The position numbers and the translations under genes are program-made. From positions 25,662 through 89,661 of the forward strand of contig CALUWN010000009.1 of assembly GCA_944324495.1 (NCBI GenBank): a stretch of DNA of 64,000 bases, in the 5' to 3' direction. Shown piece after piece: positions 18,353 through 27,036 of the stretch. How positions within the stretch are numbered: position 1 is the first letter of the stretch; the number at the start of each line of letters is the position of its first letter. The notes beneath the pieces were generated by a model. The model did not search any database. It had not been told where the DNA came from and saw nothing but the letters and a program-made list of their open reading frames with translations. Origin of the DNA: an uncultured Mucispirillum sp. Its GTDB lineage: Bacteria > Chrysiogenota > Deferribacteres > Deferribacterales > Mucispirillaceae.

Positions 18353-20001
18353 CATATCTTGCTGTAAAAAATATTGCGGTTATAGAAAAAGTAAGTTTAG
18401 AGTTTGAAAAAGGTTTAAATGTAATTACAGGTGAAACAGGTGCAGGTAAATCTGTACTTGTGGGAGCTTTAAAATACTTAACAGGGGACAGACTTGGCAG
18501 AGTAAGCCCAAGAAACGCTAGTGAGAAATTTTCAGCAGAGGGTATTTTTACAGATAAGCTTAATATTGAAGAAGAATTAAAAGAGCAGTATGAAATAGAT
18601 GATGAGCTTATTTTATTTAGAGAAACAGATGAAAATGGGAAAAATAAAGCATTTATTAATGGTAGGGCAGCTCCTGTTAATAAATTAAAAGATGTATCAG
18701 AATCATTAATTGATATTCACGGCCAGCACGAAAACCAGTTTTTATTTAACCCAGCAAGGCATTTAACTTTTATAGATTATTTTGTTGAAGAAAGTTTGAA
18801 AAATGATTTTATGTCAGCATATAAAATATATAGAGAAAAACTTGATAAGCTTGAAGATATAAAGAAAAATAAAGAAAATATTATAAAAATGCAGGAAATG
18901 TATAAGATGCAGTATAGTGAACTTTCCTCGTATAATATTGATTTAGAAAAAGATGGTGAGATAGAAGAGCGTATTAAATTTTTATCTAATATTGAAAAGG
19001 TAAAGGAAGCAGTATCTTCATCAATGGATGCATTAAGTGACGGTGAGATTTCAGCTACCGAATTAATAGAAAAATCTATTAGAGCATTAAATGGTATAAG
19101 CAATATGTCAAGCGATGCATTAAAAGCAGAAGAATTTTTAAATGCAGCCCTTACTAATATTACTGAAGCTCAAAGCTATATTACAGGGCTTATTAGTGAA
19201 GAAGATGATGAAAATACAAGCGATGATTTAAACCATTTAATAGATAGAAAATATAAACTACAAGATATTTGCAAAAGATATGGCGGTTCACTTGAAAGTG
19301 CTGTTGAATACATGAAAAAATTAGAAAGTGATTTAGCAGGTATGGATAATCAGGATGATATGCTCTCATCTTTAGAAAAGGAAGTAGAAGAACTTTATAA
19401 AAAAGCCAAAGAAAAAGCAGATATTTTAAATGCAGCAAGAAAAAAATCAGCTGATGAATTATGCAAAAAAACTGAAAACATATTAGCAGAATTAGAGTTA
19501 AAATCTGCTAAATTTGAAGTTAAGTTTAAAGATAATGAAAGCCTTGATTATCAAGCAGGAATATCAGCAGAGTTTTATATTTCCACAAACGCAGGCTTTC
19601 AAACAGCACCACTTGCTACAGTTGCTTCAGGTGGTGAAGTATCACGTGTTATGCTTGCATTAAAAGAAGTATTTGCAGATTTTGATAATGTAGGCACAAT
19701 GCTTTTTGATGAAATAGATACAGGTATCAGCGGAAAAGCAGCCCAAAGTGTTGCAAAAAAATTAAAAGAATTAAGTAAGAAAAAACAAATAATTGTAATT
19801 ACACATTTACCTGTGGTTGCAGCTATGGGCGACAGCCATTTTCACATATCAAAATCAGATAAAGATGGCGTTTCTGCTACTAATATTTTAAAACTTGACA
19901 AATCATCAAAAATAAATATAATAGCGACAATGATTTCTGGTGAAGCTACTCCAACAGCGTTGCAGCAGGCAGAAGATATGATTAATAGAGGTAATATTTA
20001 G
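18346..20001 (+). CDS. recN: DNA repair protein RecN
   Basis: SMC-like ATPase in double-strand-break repair. Walker A is [17 protein letters not shown] near residue 30; a long coiled-coil centre (about 150-370) is followed by the ABC signature [14 protein letters not shown] and Walker [17 protein letters not shown], then [13 protein letters not shown]. 551 aa, full length. GTG start overlapping nadK. Confidence 0.96.
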   Translation: MLTYLAVKNIAVIEKVSLEFEKGLNVITGETGAGKSVLVGALKYLTGDRLGRVSPRNASEKFSAEGIFTDKLNIEEELKEQYEIDDELILFRETDENGKNKAFINGRAAPVNKLKDVSESLIDIHGQHENQFLFNPARHLTFIDYFVEESLKNDFMSAYKIYREKLDKLEDIKKNKENIIKMQEMYKMQYSELSSYNIDLEKDGEIEERIKFLSNIEKVKEAVSSSMDALSDGEISATELIEKSIRALNGISNMSSDALKAEEFLNAALTNITEAQSYITGLISEEDDENTSDDLNHLIDRKYKLQDICKRYGGSLESAVEYMKKLESDLAGMDNQDDMLSSLEKEVEELYKKAKEKADILNAARKKSADELCKKTENILAELELKSAKFEVKFKDNESLDYQAGISAEFYISTNAGFQTAPLATVASGGEVSRVMLALKEVFADFDNVGTMLFDEIDTGISGKAAQSVAKKLKELSKKKQIIVITHLPVVAAMGDSHFHISKSDKDGVSATNILKLDKSSKINIIATMISGEATPTALQQAEDMINRGNI

Positions 20002-20660
20002 TGGAGTTTTTAAAGGGTATATACCACGATATTTTAGCATTAGGCATAGTGTTTGTTACATTTTTAGTTAATACCGTTGGAAAACTTGGTTATGCAGGTG
20101 TAGTATTATTAATGGCTCTTGAAAGCTCTTTTGTACCATTTCCAAGTGAAGTGGTTGTGCCACCTGCTGGTTATTTGGCTTCAAAAGGTGAGATGAATTT
20201 ATTTCTTGTTATTCTTGCAGGTACTGTAGGTTCTATATTAGGTGCACTTCTTAACTACTGGATAGCTTCTCGTTTTGGCAGAGATTTTTTATTAAAATAT
20301 TCTAAATATTTCTTTATTGATAAGGAAAAATTTGATAAGTTTGAAGTATTTTTCAATACTCATGGTGAAATAACCACATTTGTAGGAAGGCTTATCCCTG
20401 TTATTAGGCAGTATATTTCTTTTCCTGCTGGGCTTGTGCGTATGAATTTGAAAAAGTTTATATTCTACACTGGTTTAGGGGCTGCCATATGGTGTACAAT
20501 TCTTGCACTTGTGGGCTATTATGTTGGTAATAACATTGACATTATTAAAGAAAATATTGACCACATTATGATTTTTGTATTTCCGGCATTAATTTTGCTT
20601 GTAATATTATACATTTTAAGATATAAATACCGAAAACGCAGAGAAACAGTCTCACAATAG
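20001..20660 (+). CDS. DedA-family membrane protein
   Basis: Polytopic membrane protein of the DedA/SNARE-associated family, linked to undecaprenyl-phosphate or phospholipid recycling. Family signatures are [20 protein letters not shown], the G-rich turn [21 protein letters not shown], and [20 protein letters not shown]. 219 aa, ending in a basic tail. GTG start shares one base with the recN stop (TAGTG). Confidence 0.9.
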   Translation: MEFLKGIYHDILALGIVFVTFLVNTVGKLGYAGVVLLMALESSFVPFPSEVVVPPAGYLASKGEMNLFLVILAGTVGSILGALLNYWIASRFGRDFLLKYSKYFFIDKEKFDKFEVFFNTHGEITTFVGRLIPVIRQYISFPAGLVRMNLKKFIFYTGLGAAIWCTILALVGYYVGNNIDIIKENIDHIMIFVFPALILLVILYILRYKYRKRRETVSQ

Positions 20661-20670
20661 GTGTAAGTTT

Positions 20671-21846
20671 ATGAAGAAGTTTATTTTTTTATTATTAATT
20701 GTTTTTATTTCCACATCAGTTTATGCAGAAACTTATGAAGTAAAATCAGGCGATACTTTATATGGTATCTTATCAGATAGATTTACTCCACAGGAAATGG
20801 CAGAAATCACATCAAAAATTAAGAAAGATATTAAAGGCTTTGTTTTAAGACCTGGTATGAAACTTACTCTTGAGAAAGATAAAGTATTACTCAATGCTGC
20901 TATTGATAAAGACGTAATAATAGAAAAATTAGCAGACGGCACAGCTACTGTTACAGTAAATATATATGAACATGATATGATGAATGTGGTAGTTCGTGGC
21001 ACCATTGAAAACAACTTGTTTGAAGCAATGTATAAAGCAGGGGAGGATGCAGAACTGGCTGCAAACCTTGCAAGTATATTTGAGTGGGAAATAGACTTCT
21101 TTAAAGATTTACGCCCGGGGGACAGGTTTGTTGTTTTAGTTGAGAAAAAATTTATAAAAGATAAATATGCAGGTTATGGTAAAATTTTAGCTGCTGATTT
21201 TTATAACCAAGGTAAATTAAAAAGAGCCGTTTATTATAATGACGGTAATAAAAATAAAGGTTACTATAACGAAAAAGGTGAAGGGCTTGAACGTGGATTT
21301 TTAAGAGTACCATTAAACTATTCACGTATTTCCTCTCGTTATTCTACATCAAGGCTGCACCCAGTATTAGGTTATCATAGACCTCATTATGGTGTAGACT
21401 ATGCTGCACCAACTGGCACACCAGTTAAAGCTACTGCAAGTGGTATTGTTAAAATCAAATCACGTTCAAAAGGTAACGGTAACTATATAGCTTTACGCCA
21501 CCCAAATGGTTATGAAACATTTTATCTTCATTTAAATGGTTTTAACAGAGCAATCAGGCAGGGAAGCCATGTGGAGCAAGGGCAGATTATAGGCTATGTT
21601 GGCTCAACTGGTTATTCAACTGGTCCACACCTAGATTACCGTATTAGAAAAAACGGCAAATGGTTAAACCCATTAAAATTTGTGGCAACACCTAAAACTC
21701 TTAAAAAAGATGATGTACCAGCATTTTTAGAGCATGCATCTGTATTTTTTAATAAACTAAATATGTCTACTATAGTTTATGCTCAATACAGCCCGTCATT
21801 ATCTGTTTCACCAATAAACAATTCTATGTTTATGGTTCAGTTTTAA
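20671..21846 (+). CDS. LysM and M23 murein endopeptidase, exported
   Basis: Signal peptide MKKFIFLLLIVFISTSVYA, LysM-like repeat (YEVKSGDTLYGIL, residues 22-66), then an M23 LytM-type peptidase domain (about 230-345). Zinc/catalytic residues are H239 and D243 in HYGVDYA, the catalytic His in FYLHLNG, and H320-L321-D322, where the usual HxH is HxD, so the last metal ligand would be Asp. OapA/NlpD-like elongation or division roles are likely. A strong terminator follows 30 bases downstream. Confidence 0.88.
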   Translation: MKKFIFLLLIVFISTSVYAETYEVKSGDTLYGILSDRFTPQEMAEITSKIKKDIKGFVLRPGMKLTLEKDKVLLNAAIDKDVIIEKLADGTATVTVNIYEHDMMNVVVRGTIENNLFEAMYKAGEDAELAANLASIFEWEIDFFKDLRPGDRFVVLVEKKFIKDKYAGYGKILAADFYNQGKLKRAVYYNDGNKNKGYYNEKGEGLERGFLRVPLNYSRISSRYSTSRLHPVLGYHRPHYGVDYAAPTGTPVKATASGIVKIKSRSKGNGNYIALRHPNGYETFYLHLNGFNRAIRQGSHVEQGQIIGYVGSTGYSTGPHLDYRIRKNGKWLNPLKFVATPKTLKKDDVPAFLEHASVFFNKLNMSTIVYAQYSPSLSVSPINNSMFMVQF

Positions 21847-21875
21847 AAGATTATTAAGAAAAATATACATATAAG

Positions 21876-21900
21876 AAGCCTGTTTATACAGGCTTTTTTA
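21876..21900 (+). terminator. Rho-independent terminator after the M23 peptidase gene
   Basis: A perfect 7-bp stem AAGCCTG / CAGGCTT (21876-21882 and 21889-21895) with a 6-base loop TTTATA is followed by a T run. It closes the long plus-strand block ending at 21846. Confidence 0.85.
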
Positions 21901-21939
21901 ATTAACTCTTTAGAGAGTTGAGCATAGCGAAACAAAAAA

Positions 21940-21958
21940 CTACTGGCTATGCCAGTAG
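21940..21958. repeat. Left-end hairpin of the IS200-like element
   Basis: Perfect 8-bp stem CTACTGGC / GCCAGTAG with loop TAT. A further stem AACTCT / AGAGTT lies at 21904-21919. Position and preceding AAACTAC match the right-end hairpin, consistent with TnpA recognition of folded single-stranded ends. Confidence 0.7.
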
Positions 21959-21978
21959 ATGATAAAATCTTATAGAAA

Positions 21979-22043
21979 AAAATCTCCTTTATAGTAAGAT
22001 GAATTGTTCAAGTTACATCAAACAAAAATAACAAGGAGATTTT
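21979..22043 (+). promoter_or_regulatory. 5'-UTR stem sequestering the tnpA ribosome-binding site
   Basis: AAAATCTCCTT (21979-21989) is the exact reverse complement of AAGGAGATTTT (22033-22043), which contains the tnpA Shine-Dalgarno and ends on the base before the ATG. The 11-bp stem with a 43-base loop would hide the ribosome-binding site. IS200 tnpA mRNA is known to be held silent by such a 5' structure; that it acts here is inferred from pairing alone. Confidence 0.75.
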
Positions 22044-22490
22044 ATGTCACATAGTTTATCACATAGTAAATGGCTATGCAAGTATCACATAATATTTACA
22101 CCTAAGTATAGACGAAAAATAATATATAACAAATATCGGGAAAGTATAAGAGATATTTTAAAAAGTTTATGTTCTTATAAAGGAATAGAGATATTAGAGG
22201 GTCATTTAATGCCAGACCATGTACATTTACTGTTATCAATTCCACCCAAATATAGTGTATCAAGTATAATGGGCTATTTAAAAGGTAAGAGTTCATTAAT
22301 GATATTTGAACGCCATGCTAATTTAAAATATCAATTTGGTAATCGTCATTTTTGGTCAATAGGATATTATGTAAGTACAGTTGGATTAAATGAAGCAACA
22401 ATAAGAAAATATATACAAGACCAAGAAAAAGAAGATATATTACATGATAAGTTAGGGATAAAAGAATATAATGACCCTTTTAAAGGGTAG
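22044..22490 (+). CDS. tnpA: IS200/IS605-family Y1 transposase TnpA
   Basis: HUH single-strand transposase. The HUH motif is H59-V-H61 in MPDHVHLLLSI and the nucleophilic tyrosine is probably Y123 in RKYIQDQEKED. It starts with the family sequence KWLCKYHIIFTPKYRRK. 148 aa, apparently intact, so the copy may be active. AAGGAG is correctly spaced but can be masked by the upstream stem. The last codons contain a perfect palindrome ACCCTTTTAAAGGGT (22474-22488). Confidence 0.95.
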   Translation: MSHSLSHSKWLCKYHIIFTPKYRRKIIYNKYRESIRDILKSLCSYKGIEILEGHLMPDHVHLLLSIPPKYSVSSIMGYLKGKSSLMIFERHANLKYQFGNRHFWSIGYYVSTVGLNEATIRKYIQDQEKEDILHDKLGIKEYNDPFKG

Positions 22491-22502
22491 CTGGTAAAAT
22501 AA

Positions 22503-22624
22503 TATCACTGTTAGTGATAAAATAGTATTAACTGCGATGTGACTTGAACAAGTCAGCACCTTTAGATGCTGCAGGTGATAGAGGCTTATAGCCGAAGAGC
22601 AAACTACCCGTTAAACGGGTAGTT
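22503..22624 (+). repeat. Structured right end of the IS200-like element (series of hairpins)
   Basis: Consecutive inverted repeats: TATCACT/AGTGATA (22503-22519), GACTTG/CAAGTC (22541-22554), CAGCA/TGCTG (22554-22571), GGCT/AGCC (22583-22593) and AACTACCCG/CGGGTAGTT (22602-22624). The last is the right-end hairpin and may also terminate transcription. Bases 22536-22554 can pair with the 5' leader at 22001-22019. The region could be a structured 3' RNA; no gene is seen here. Confidence 0.6.
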
Positions 22625-22673
22625 ATGATTTATATTATTAGCATATTTTATATTAAAATTTTAATACTTAGTT

Positions 22674-24242
22674 TTACTGCTTATCTTGATACCATTCTGG
22701 AGTAATGCCTAATCTGTGTATTTTATAATGTATTACTCTTGGAGATAAATCTAAATCTCTTGCAGCAGCAGACATATTGCCATGGTTTTGTTTTAGTGCT
22801 TCTACAATTAATTCTCTTTCATAAGAATCTACTAAAGTATTAAAGGATGCTTTACCCTCTGGTAAAAGGGAAGAGTTAGATGTTTTACCAGTCTGCAAAG
22901 AAGCAGGCAGGTTATAGCCATGTATACAGTCATCAGTTGCAGTAATTACTGCCCGTTCTATACAGTTTTCAAGCTCACGCACATTACCCGGCCAGTGGTA
23001 GCTCATAAGCATATTAATAGCAGGGGTGGAAAGTCTTTTTATATTCTTTTTATATTTTAGATTATGTTTTTCTATAAAATATTCTGCTAAAAGTATAATA
23101 TCGCTTCGCCTTGAGTTTAAGTCTGGCATAGTAATAGGGAAAATATTAAGCCTATAATACAAGTCCTCCCTAAACTGACCCTTTGCTATCATATCTTCTA
23201 AATTTCTACTTGTGGCAGCAATAAGGCGAATATCTGATTTTAATTCTTGGCTGCTTCCAAGGCGGGTAAAAGTTCTCTCTTGAATAAATCTTAAAAGTTT
23301 TACTTGAGATGAAAGTGATAAATCACCAACTTCATCTAAAAACAGTGTACCAGTATTTGCTTTTTCCACATGGCCAATACGCCTAGCAACTGCCCCAGTA
23401 AAAGCACCTTTTTCATGACCAAAAAGCTCACTTTCTACTAAGTTTTCAGGTATTGCAGCACAGTTTAATGTAATAAACGGTTTATTTTTTCTATCACTTA
23501 ATGAAACAATTGCTCGTGCTGCCATTTCCTTACCAGTGCCTGAAGAGCCACGCAGTAAAACTGTAGCATCACTTGCTGCCACCTGTTTTATAAGGTCATA
23601 TATTTCACGCATACTTTTACAATTACCAATTAAAGCTGGAGGGTTAGTATCATCTAACATATCCCTAAGTTGTTTATTTTCGTGTAAAAGCTGCTGCATT
23701 TCTTCATGCTCTGCTACAACAGCCATTAATGCTTCACCTACAATATTGCCAACTATTTCTAAAAATTTTAAATCTTTTTGTAAGTCTGCATTTGCATCCA
23801 TAACTCTATCAACACTTAATGTGCCGATAACCCGCTCCATATAAATAACAGGAACGCATATAAAGGCTATTTTTTCATTTTTATCCCTTGCACCAAGCCT
23901 GTTTAAAAACCTTGGGTCATGGACAATATCTTCAATTAAGTGAGGTCTGCCACATTCTGCCACATGGCCTGTTATACCTTCACCAAGATTATATGATATA
24001 TGCTTTTTTTCTGCTTCTTCTAAATCATGAGTTGCTTCAATATATAATTTATTGTTTTTTACAGTTGTGAATGTGCCACGTATCATATTAAGGCGTAAGC
24101 TTAATATTTCTAATATTTGATACAGCAGCTCACTAACATTTTTTTTATGAACTATCGCATAACTTATTTCCTGTAATACTGTAATCTCAGCACTTAATGA
24201 ATGTTCTTCTTCCTGATGTGTAGTAGTTTTTCTTCCTGCCAT
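22674..24242 (-). CDS. NifA-like sigma-54-dependent transcriptional activator
   Basis: Domains: N-terminal GAF (about residues 28-175), AAA+ sigma-54 activation domain with Walker A GSSGTGKE (232-239), GAFTGA loop (279-284) and Walker [10 protein letters not shown], and a C-terminal Fis-type HTH ([20 protein letters not shown], about 490-510). Architecture is that of NifA, but no nif genes are present. Neighbouring gltBD-dapL and glnN, a sigma-54 promoter before glnN and a shared palindrome argue that it controls glutamine/glutamate synthesis (inference). A palindrome over its own promoter suggests autoregulation. Confidence 0.92.
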   Translation of the reverse strand: MAGRKTTTHQEEEHSLSAEITVLQEISYAIVHKKNVSELLYQILEILSLRLNMIRGTFTTVKNNKLYIEATHDLEEAEKKHISYNLGEGITGHVAECGRPHLIEDIVHDPRFLNRLGARDKNEKIAFICVPVIYMERVIGTLSVDRVMDANADLQKDLKFLEIVGNIVGEALMAVVAEHEEMQQLLHENKQLRDMLDDTNPPALIGNCKSMREIYDLIKQVAASDATVLLRGSSGTGKEMAARAIVSLSDRKNKPFITLNCAAIPENLVESELFGHEKGAFTGAVARRIGHVEKANTGTLFLDEVGDLSLSSQVKLLRFIQERTFTRLGSSQELKSDIRLIAATSRNLEDMIAKGQFREDLYYRLNIFPITMPDLNSRRSDIILLAEYFIEKHNLKYKKNIKRLSTPAINMLMSYHWPGNVRELENCIERAVITATDDCIHGYNLPASLQTGKTSNSSLLPEGKASFNTLVDSYERELIVEALKQNHGNMSAAARDLDLSPRVIHYKIHRLGITPEWYQDKQ

Positions 24243-24271
24243 TTATAATCCTTAATTATTGTGAATAATAG

Positions 24272-24300
24272 GTTATAATTGTATTTTACAAAATTGTAAA
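24272..24300 (-). promoter_or_regulatory. Promoter of the NifA-like gene with overlapping palindromic operator
   Basis: On the minus strand TTTACA (24300-24295), a 17-base spacer and TATAAC (24277-24272) form a sigma-70-type promoter. The palindrome TTTACAA-TT-TTGTAAA (24285-24300) covers the -35 box and part of the spacer. Fifteen of sixteen bases match the palindrome between gltB and glnN. AAGGA precedes the ATG at 24242. Confidence 0.6.
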
Positions 24301-24356
24301 GAGAAAAATAATACTATTTACATTACATTTTAAATAATTATGTTTTTTTTAAATAA

Positions 24357-24379
24357 ATCCCCCTAATACATAGGGGGAT
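24357..24379 (-). terminator. Terminator of the gltB-gltD-dapL operon
   Basis: Perfect 9-bp stem ATCCCCCTA / TAGGGGGAT with loop ATACA. On the minus strand it follows the dapL stop by about 18 bases and is followed by a T-rich ATTTATTT stretch. Confidence 0.75.
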
Positions 24380-24396
24380 GTGTGAAGGAATAAACC

Positions 24397-25629
24397 TTAG
24401 AAGCCACCTTTTATTATCCGTTGCATAGCTTCCTTAGTTTTCTCTTTATTTCCAAAAGCAGTTAACCTAAAGTAGCCTTCGCCACTTGGTCCAAAACCAG
24501 AGCCCGGCGTACCTACTATTTGGTATTTATTTAAAAGTATATCTAAAAAGTCAAAAGATTTAATGTTATTTGGTATTTTCCACCATATATATGGAGCATT
24601 TACCCCGCCGTAAGCTTCAAATCCTGCTTGTTTTAAGCCATCTAATATTATTTTTGCATTATCCATATAATAGCTTATAACTTCTTTTGTTTCTTTCATG
24701 CCTTCTATTGAATATACAGCTTCAGCAGCACGTTGAGTAACATATGATACGCCATTAAATTTTGTAGTCTGCCTTCTGTTCCATAATTTATTTAATTCAA
24801 CCTTATTGCCCTTATCATCAAAAGCATATAACTCTTTTGGCACAACAGTAAAAGCACACCTAATGCCTGTAAAACCAGCAGTTTTAGAAAATGATTTAAA
24901 CTCTATGGCGCATTTGCGAGCTTCACTTATTTCATAAATTGAGCCACATACATTTTCTTCCTGAATATATGCGCTATATGCACTATCATAAAGTATTATA
25001 GAGTTATTTTCCAAGGCATAATCTACCCATGCTTTTAGTTCTTCTTTAGTTAATGCTGCCCCTGTAGGGTTATTAGGGGAGCATATATATATTAAATCTG
25101 CATGACGTTTTGGAAAATCAGGCTTAAAATTATTTTCTTTTGTAGATGGCATATATATAATTTTTTCAAAATAGCCATCACTATTTAATGCACCGCTTCT
25201 GCCAGCCATAACATTACTGTCTAAATAAACAGGGTAAACTGGGTCTGCAATAGCAATAGTGGAGTTTATATCAAAAATTTCTTGAATATTAGCAACATCA
25301 CATTTAGAGCCGTCACTAATAAATATTTCATCTTTTGATATATCAATATTTCTAGATTTATATTCTCCCTTAATTACAGCTTCAATTAAAAAGTCATAGC
25401 CTTGCTCAGGACCATAACCTCTAAATGATGCTTTTTCGCCCATTTCTTTTACTGCTTTTTCCATAGCACAAGTAACAGCAGGAGTTAAAGGCATAGTCAC
25501 ATCGCCTATGCCCATTTTAATAATATCAGCCTTTGGGTTTGCCTGCATATAAGCATTTACTTTTCTTGCAATTTCTGCAAAAAGATAACTGTTTGGAAGC
25601 AGTAAATAGTTGGAATTAATCTTTGCCAT
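24397..25629 (-). CDS. dapL: LL-diaminopimelate aminotransferase
   Basis: PLP enzyme that makes LL-diaminopimelate from tetrahydrodipicolinate with glutamate as amino donor, bypassing the DapD/DapC/DapE steps. Signatures: [69 protein letters not shown] and the PLP lysine in [15 protein letters not shown]. 410 aa, full length. It directly follows gltD (gap of one base), so the glutamate producer and a glutamate consumer share one transcript. Confidence 0.95.
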   Translation of the reverse strand: MAKINSNYLLLPNSYLFAEIARKVNAYMQANPKADIIKMGIGDVTMPLTPAVTCAMEKAVKEMGEKASFRGYGPEQGYDFLIEAVIKGEYKSRNIDISKDEIFISDGSKCDVANIQEIFDINSTIAIADPVYPVYLDSNVMAGRSGALNSDGYFEKIIYMPSTKENNFKPDFPKRHADLIYICSPNNPTGAALTKEELKAWVDYALENNSIILYDSAYSAYIQEENVCGSIYEISEARKCAIEFKSFSKTAGFTGIRCAFTVVPKELYAFDDKGNKVELNKLWNRRQTTKFNGVSYVTQRAAEAVYSIEGMKETKEVISYYMDNAKIILDGLKQAGFEAYGGVNAPYIWWKIPNNIKSFDFLDILLNKYQIVGTPGSGFGPSGEGYFRLTAFGNKEKTKEAMQRIIKGGF

Positions 25630-25630
25630 A

Positions 25631-27022
25631 TTATAATCCTTTTAAATATTCATCTACATTTTTTGCTATATTTTTTGCATCAGCCATAGCACGCACAACT
25701 AATGACTGACCTGTTCTCATATCACCACATGTAAAGATACCTTGAGAAGCAAGGCTTTCTACTCTGCCTCTTTTATCAACTTCTAAATTAATATCTTTTA
25801 CAAATGAATTTGCATCTACCCCTAAAAAGCCCATAGCAATAAATACATAATCTGCTTTTAAAGTTTTTAAAGAGCCTTCAATTTCTTTAAAAGATAGCGG
25901 TTTACCGTTTTCTGAAAACTCCCATGCAGCATCTACAATATCAACTGCCGTAACTTTTCCGTTTTCTCCGTGGAATTTTTTTACAACTTTTGCCCAAAGC
26001 CTTGTACCGCCTTCCTTATGACTAGAAGAAGTTTTCAGCTCATAAGGCCAGTCTGGCCATGGGGTAGAGGCAGAACGCTCTTTTGGTGGTTCTGGCATAA
26101 TTTCAATCTGCGTAATATTTGCAGCTTTTTGCCTAATAGAAGTACCTAAGCAGTCGCTTCCTGTATCCCCTCCACCGATGATTATTACATCTTTTCCTTT
26201 TACATCAATATTTAACTTATCAATCTCTTTACCAATAAACATATTTTGGCTTGTTAAAAATTCTAATGCAAAATGAATGTTTTTAAGCTGCCTGCCTTCA
26301 ACATTCAAATCTCTTGGAAGTGGTGTGCCTATTGCAAAAACTAAAGCATCATATTTTTTCTTTAAATATTCTGCTGAAATATCTTTTCCAATTTCTGTAT
26401 TAAACTGAAAATTAATGCCTGAAGCTTTTAATAAATCAATACGCCTTTGGATAATATGTTTTTCCAGTTTAAAATCAGGTATACCATACCTTAAAAGCCC
26501 ACCAGCATATTTTCTTTTTTCATATACTGTTACTTTATAGCCTAATTTAAAAAGCTCATAAGCCATATAAAGCCCACTAGGGCCTGCACCAATAACTGCT
26601 ACTTTTTTATCATATTTATTTTTTTGAGTAATAGGTGATACATAGCCCATTTCAAATGCTTTTTCCACCACTGCTTTTTCCAGCTGCCTAATCATAACAG
26701 GTTCGTTTTCAATATTTTTAGTGCAGGCATTTTCGCAAAGAGCAGGGCATACTCTGCTTGTAAATTCTGGCATATTGCTTGTGCTTGAAAGAATATTCCA
26801 CGCTTTTTTATAATCATCCTGCCTAACTGCTTCATTCATATCAGGTATCACATTACCAAGGGGACAACCAAGCCCATGGCAAAAAGGGATACCGCAGTCC
26901 ATACACCTTGATGACTGCTCTTGTAATTCATCGCTTTGAAATTTCCTTTCCACTTCAAGATAGTCTTCCACCCTTGAAGATTCCATTCTATATATATTTT
27001 GTATTCTTGATATATTTTTCAT
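25631..27022 (-). CDS. gltD: Glutamate synthase small subunit (GltD)
   Basis: NAD(P)H-dependent subunit that passes electrons to GltB. N-terminal iron-sulfur region [18 protein letters not shown] and [13 protein letters not shown]-binding [17 protein letters not shown], and NADPH-binding [17 protein letters not shown]. 463 aa is the normal length. It lies 14 bases downstream of gltB and immediately upstream of dapL. Confidence 0.95.
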   Translation of the reverse strand: MKNISRIQNIYRMESSRVEDYLEVERKFQSDELQEQSSRCMDCGIPFCHGLGCPLGNVIPDMNEAVRQDDYKKAWNILSSTSNMPEFTSRVCPALCENACTKNIENEPVMIRQLEKAVVEKAFEMGYVSPITQKNKYDKKVAVIGAGPSGLYMAYELFKLGYKVTVYEKRKYAGGLLRYGIPDFKLEKHIIQRRIDLLKASGINFQFNTEIGKDISAEYLKKKYDALVFAIGTPLPRDLNVEGRQLKNIHFALEFLTSQNMFIGKEIDKLNIDVKGKDVIIIGGGDTGSDCLGTSIRQKAANITQIEIMPEPPKERSASTPWPDWPYELKTSSSHKEGGTRLWAKVVKKFHGENGKVTAVDIVDAAWEFSENGKPLSFKEIEGSLKTLKADYVFIAMGFLGVDANSFVKDINLEVDKRGRVESLASQGIFTCGDMRTGQSLVVRAMADAKNIAKNVDEYLKGL

Positions 27023-27036
27023 AATACAGCCTCAAC

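Larger units (their letters stand above)
21904..22634 (+). mobile_element. IS200-like insertion sequence (tnpA only)
   Basis: A tnpA gene flanked by subterminal hairpins instead of terminal inverted repeats, as in the IS200/IS605 family. Left and right hairpins (21940-21958, 22602-22624) are both preceded by a similar stretch, ATAGC(C)GAA...AAACTAC. There is no tnpB. It lies between convergent genes (M23 peptidase and the NifA-like regulator), so no gene is interrupted. The outer limits are approximate because these elements make no target duplication; cleavage sites would lie up to about 20 bases left of the left hairpin and about 10 right of the right hairpin. Confidence 0.75.

Noticed and set aside
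22102..22296. Minus-strand open frame inside tnpA
   Set aside because: Antisense shadow of the transposase gene with no motif of its own.
22674..24242. Nitrogen-fixation locus
   Set aside because: The activator looks like NifA, but no nifHDK or accessory nif genes are present; the adjacent targets are glutamine and glutamate synthesis genes.
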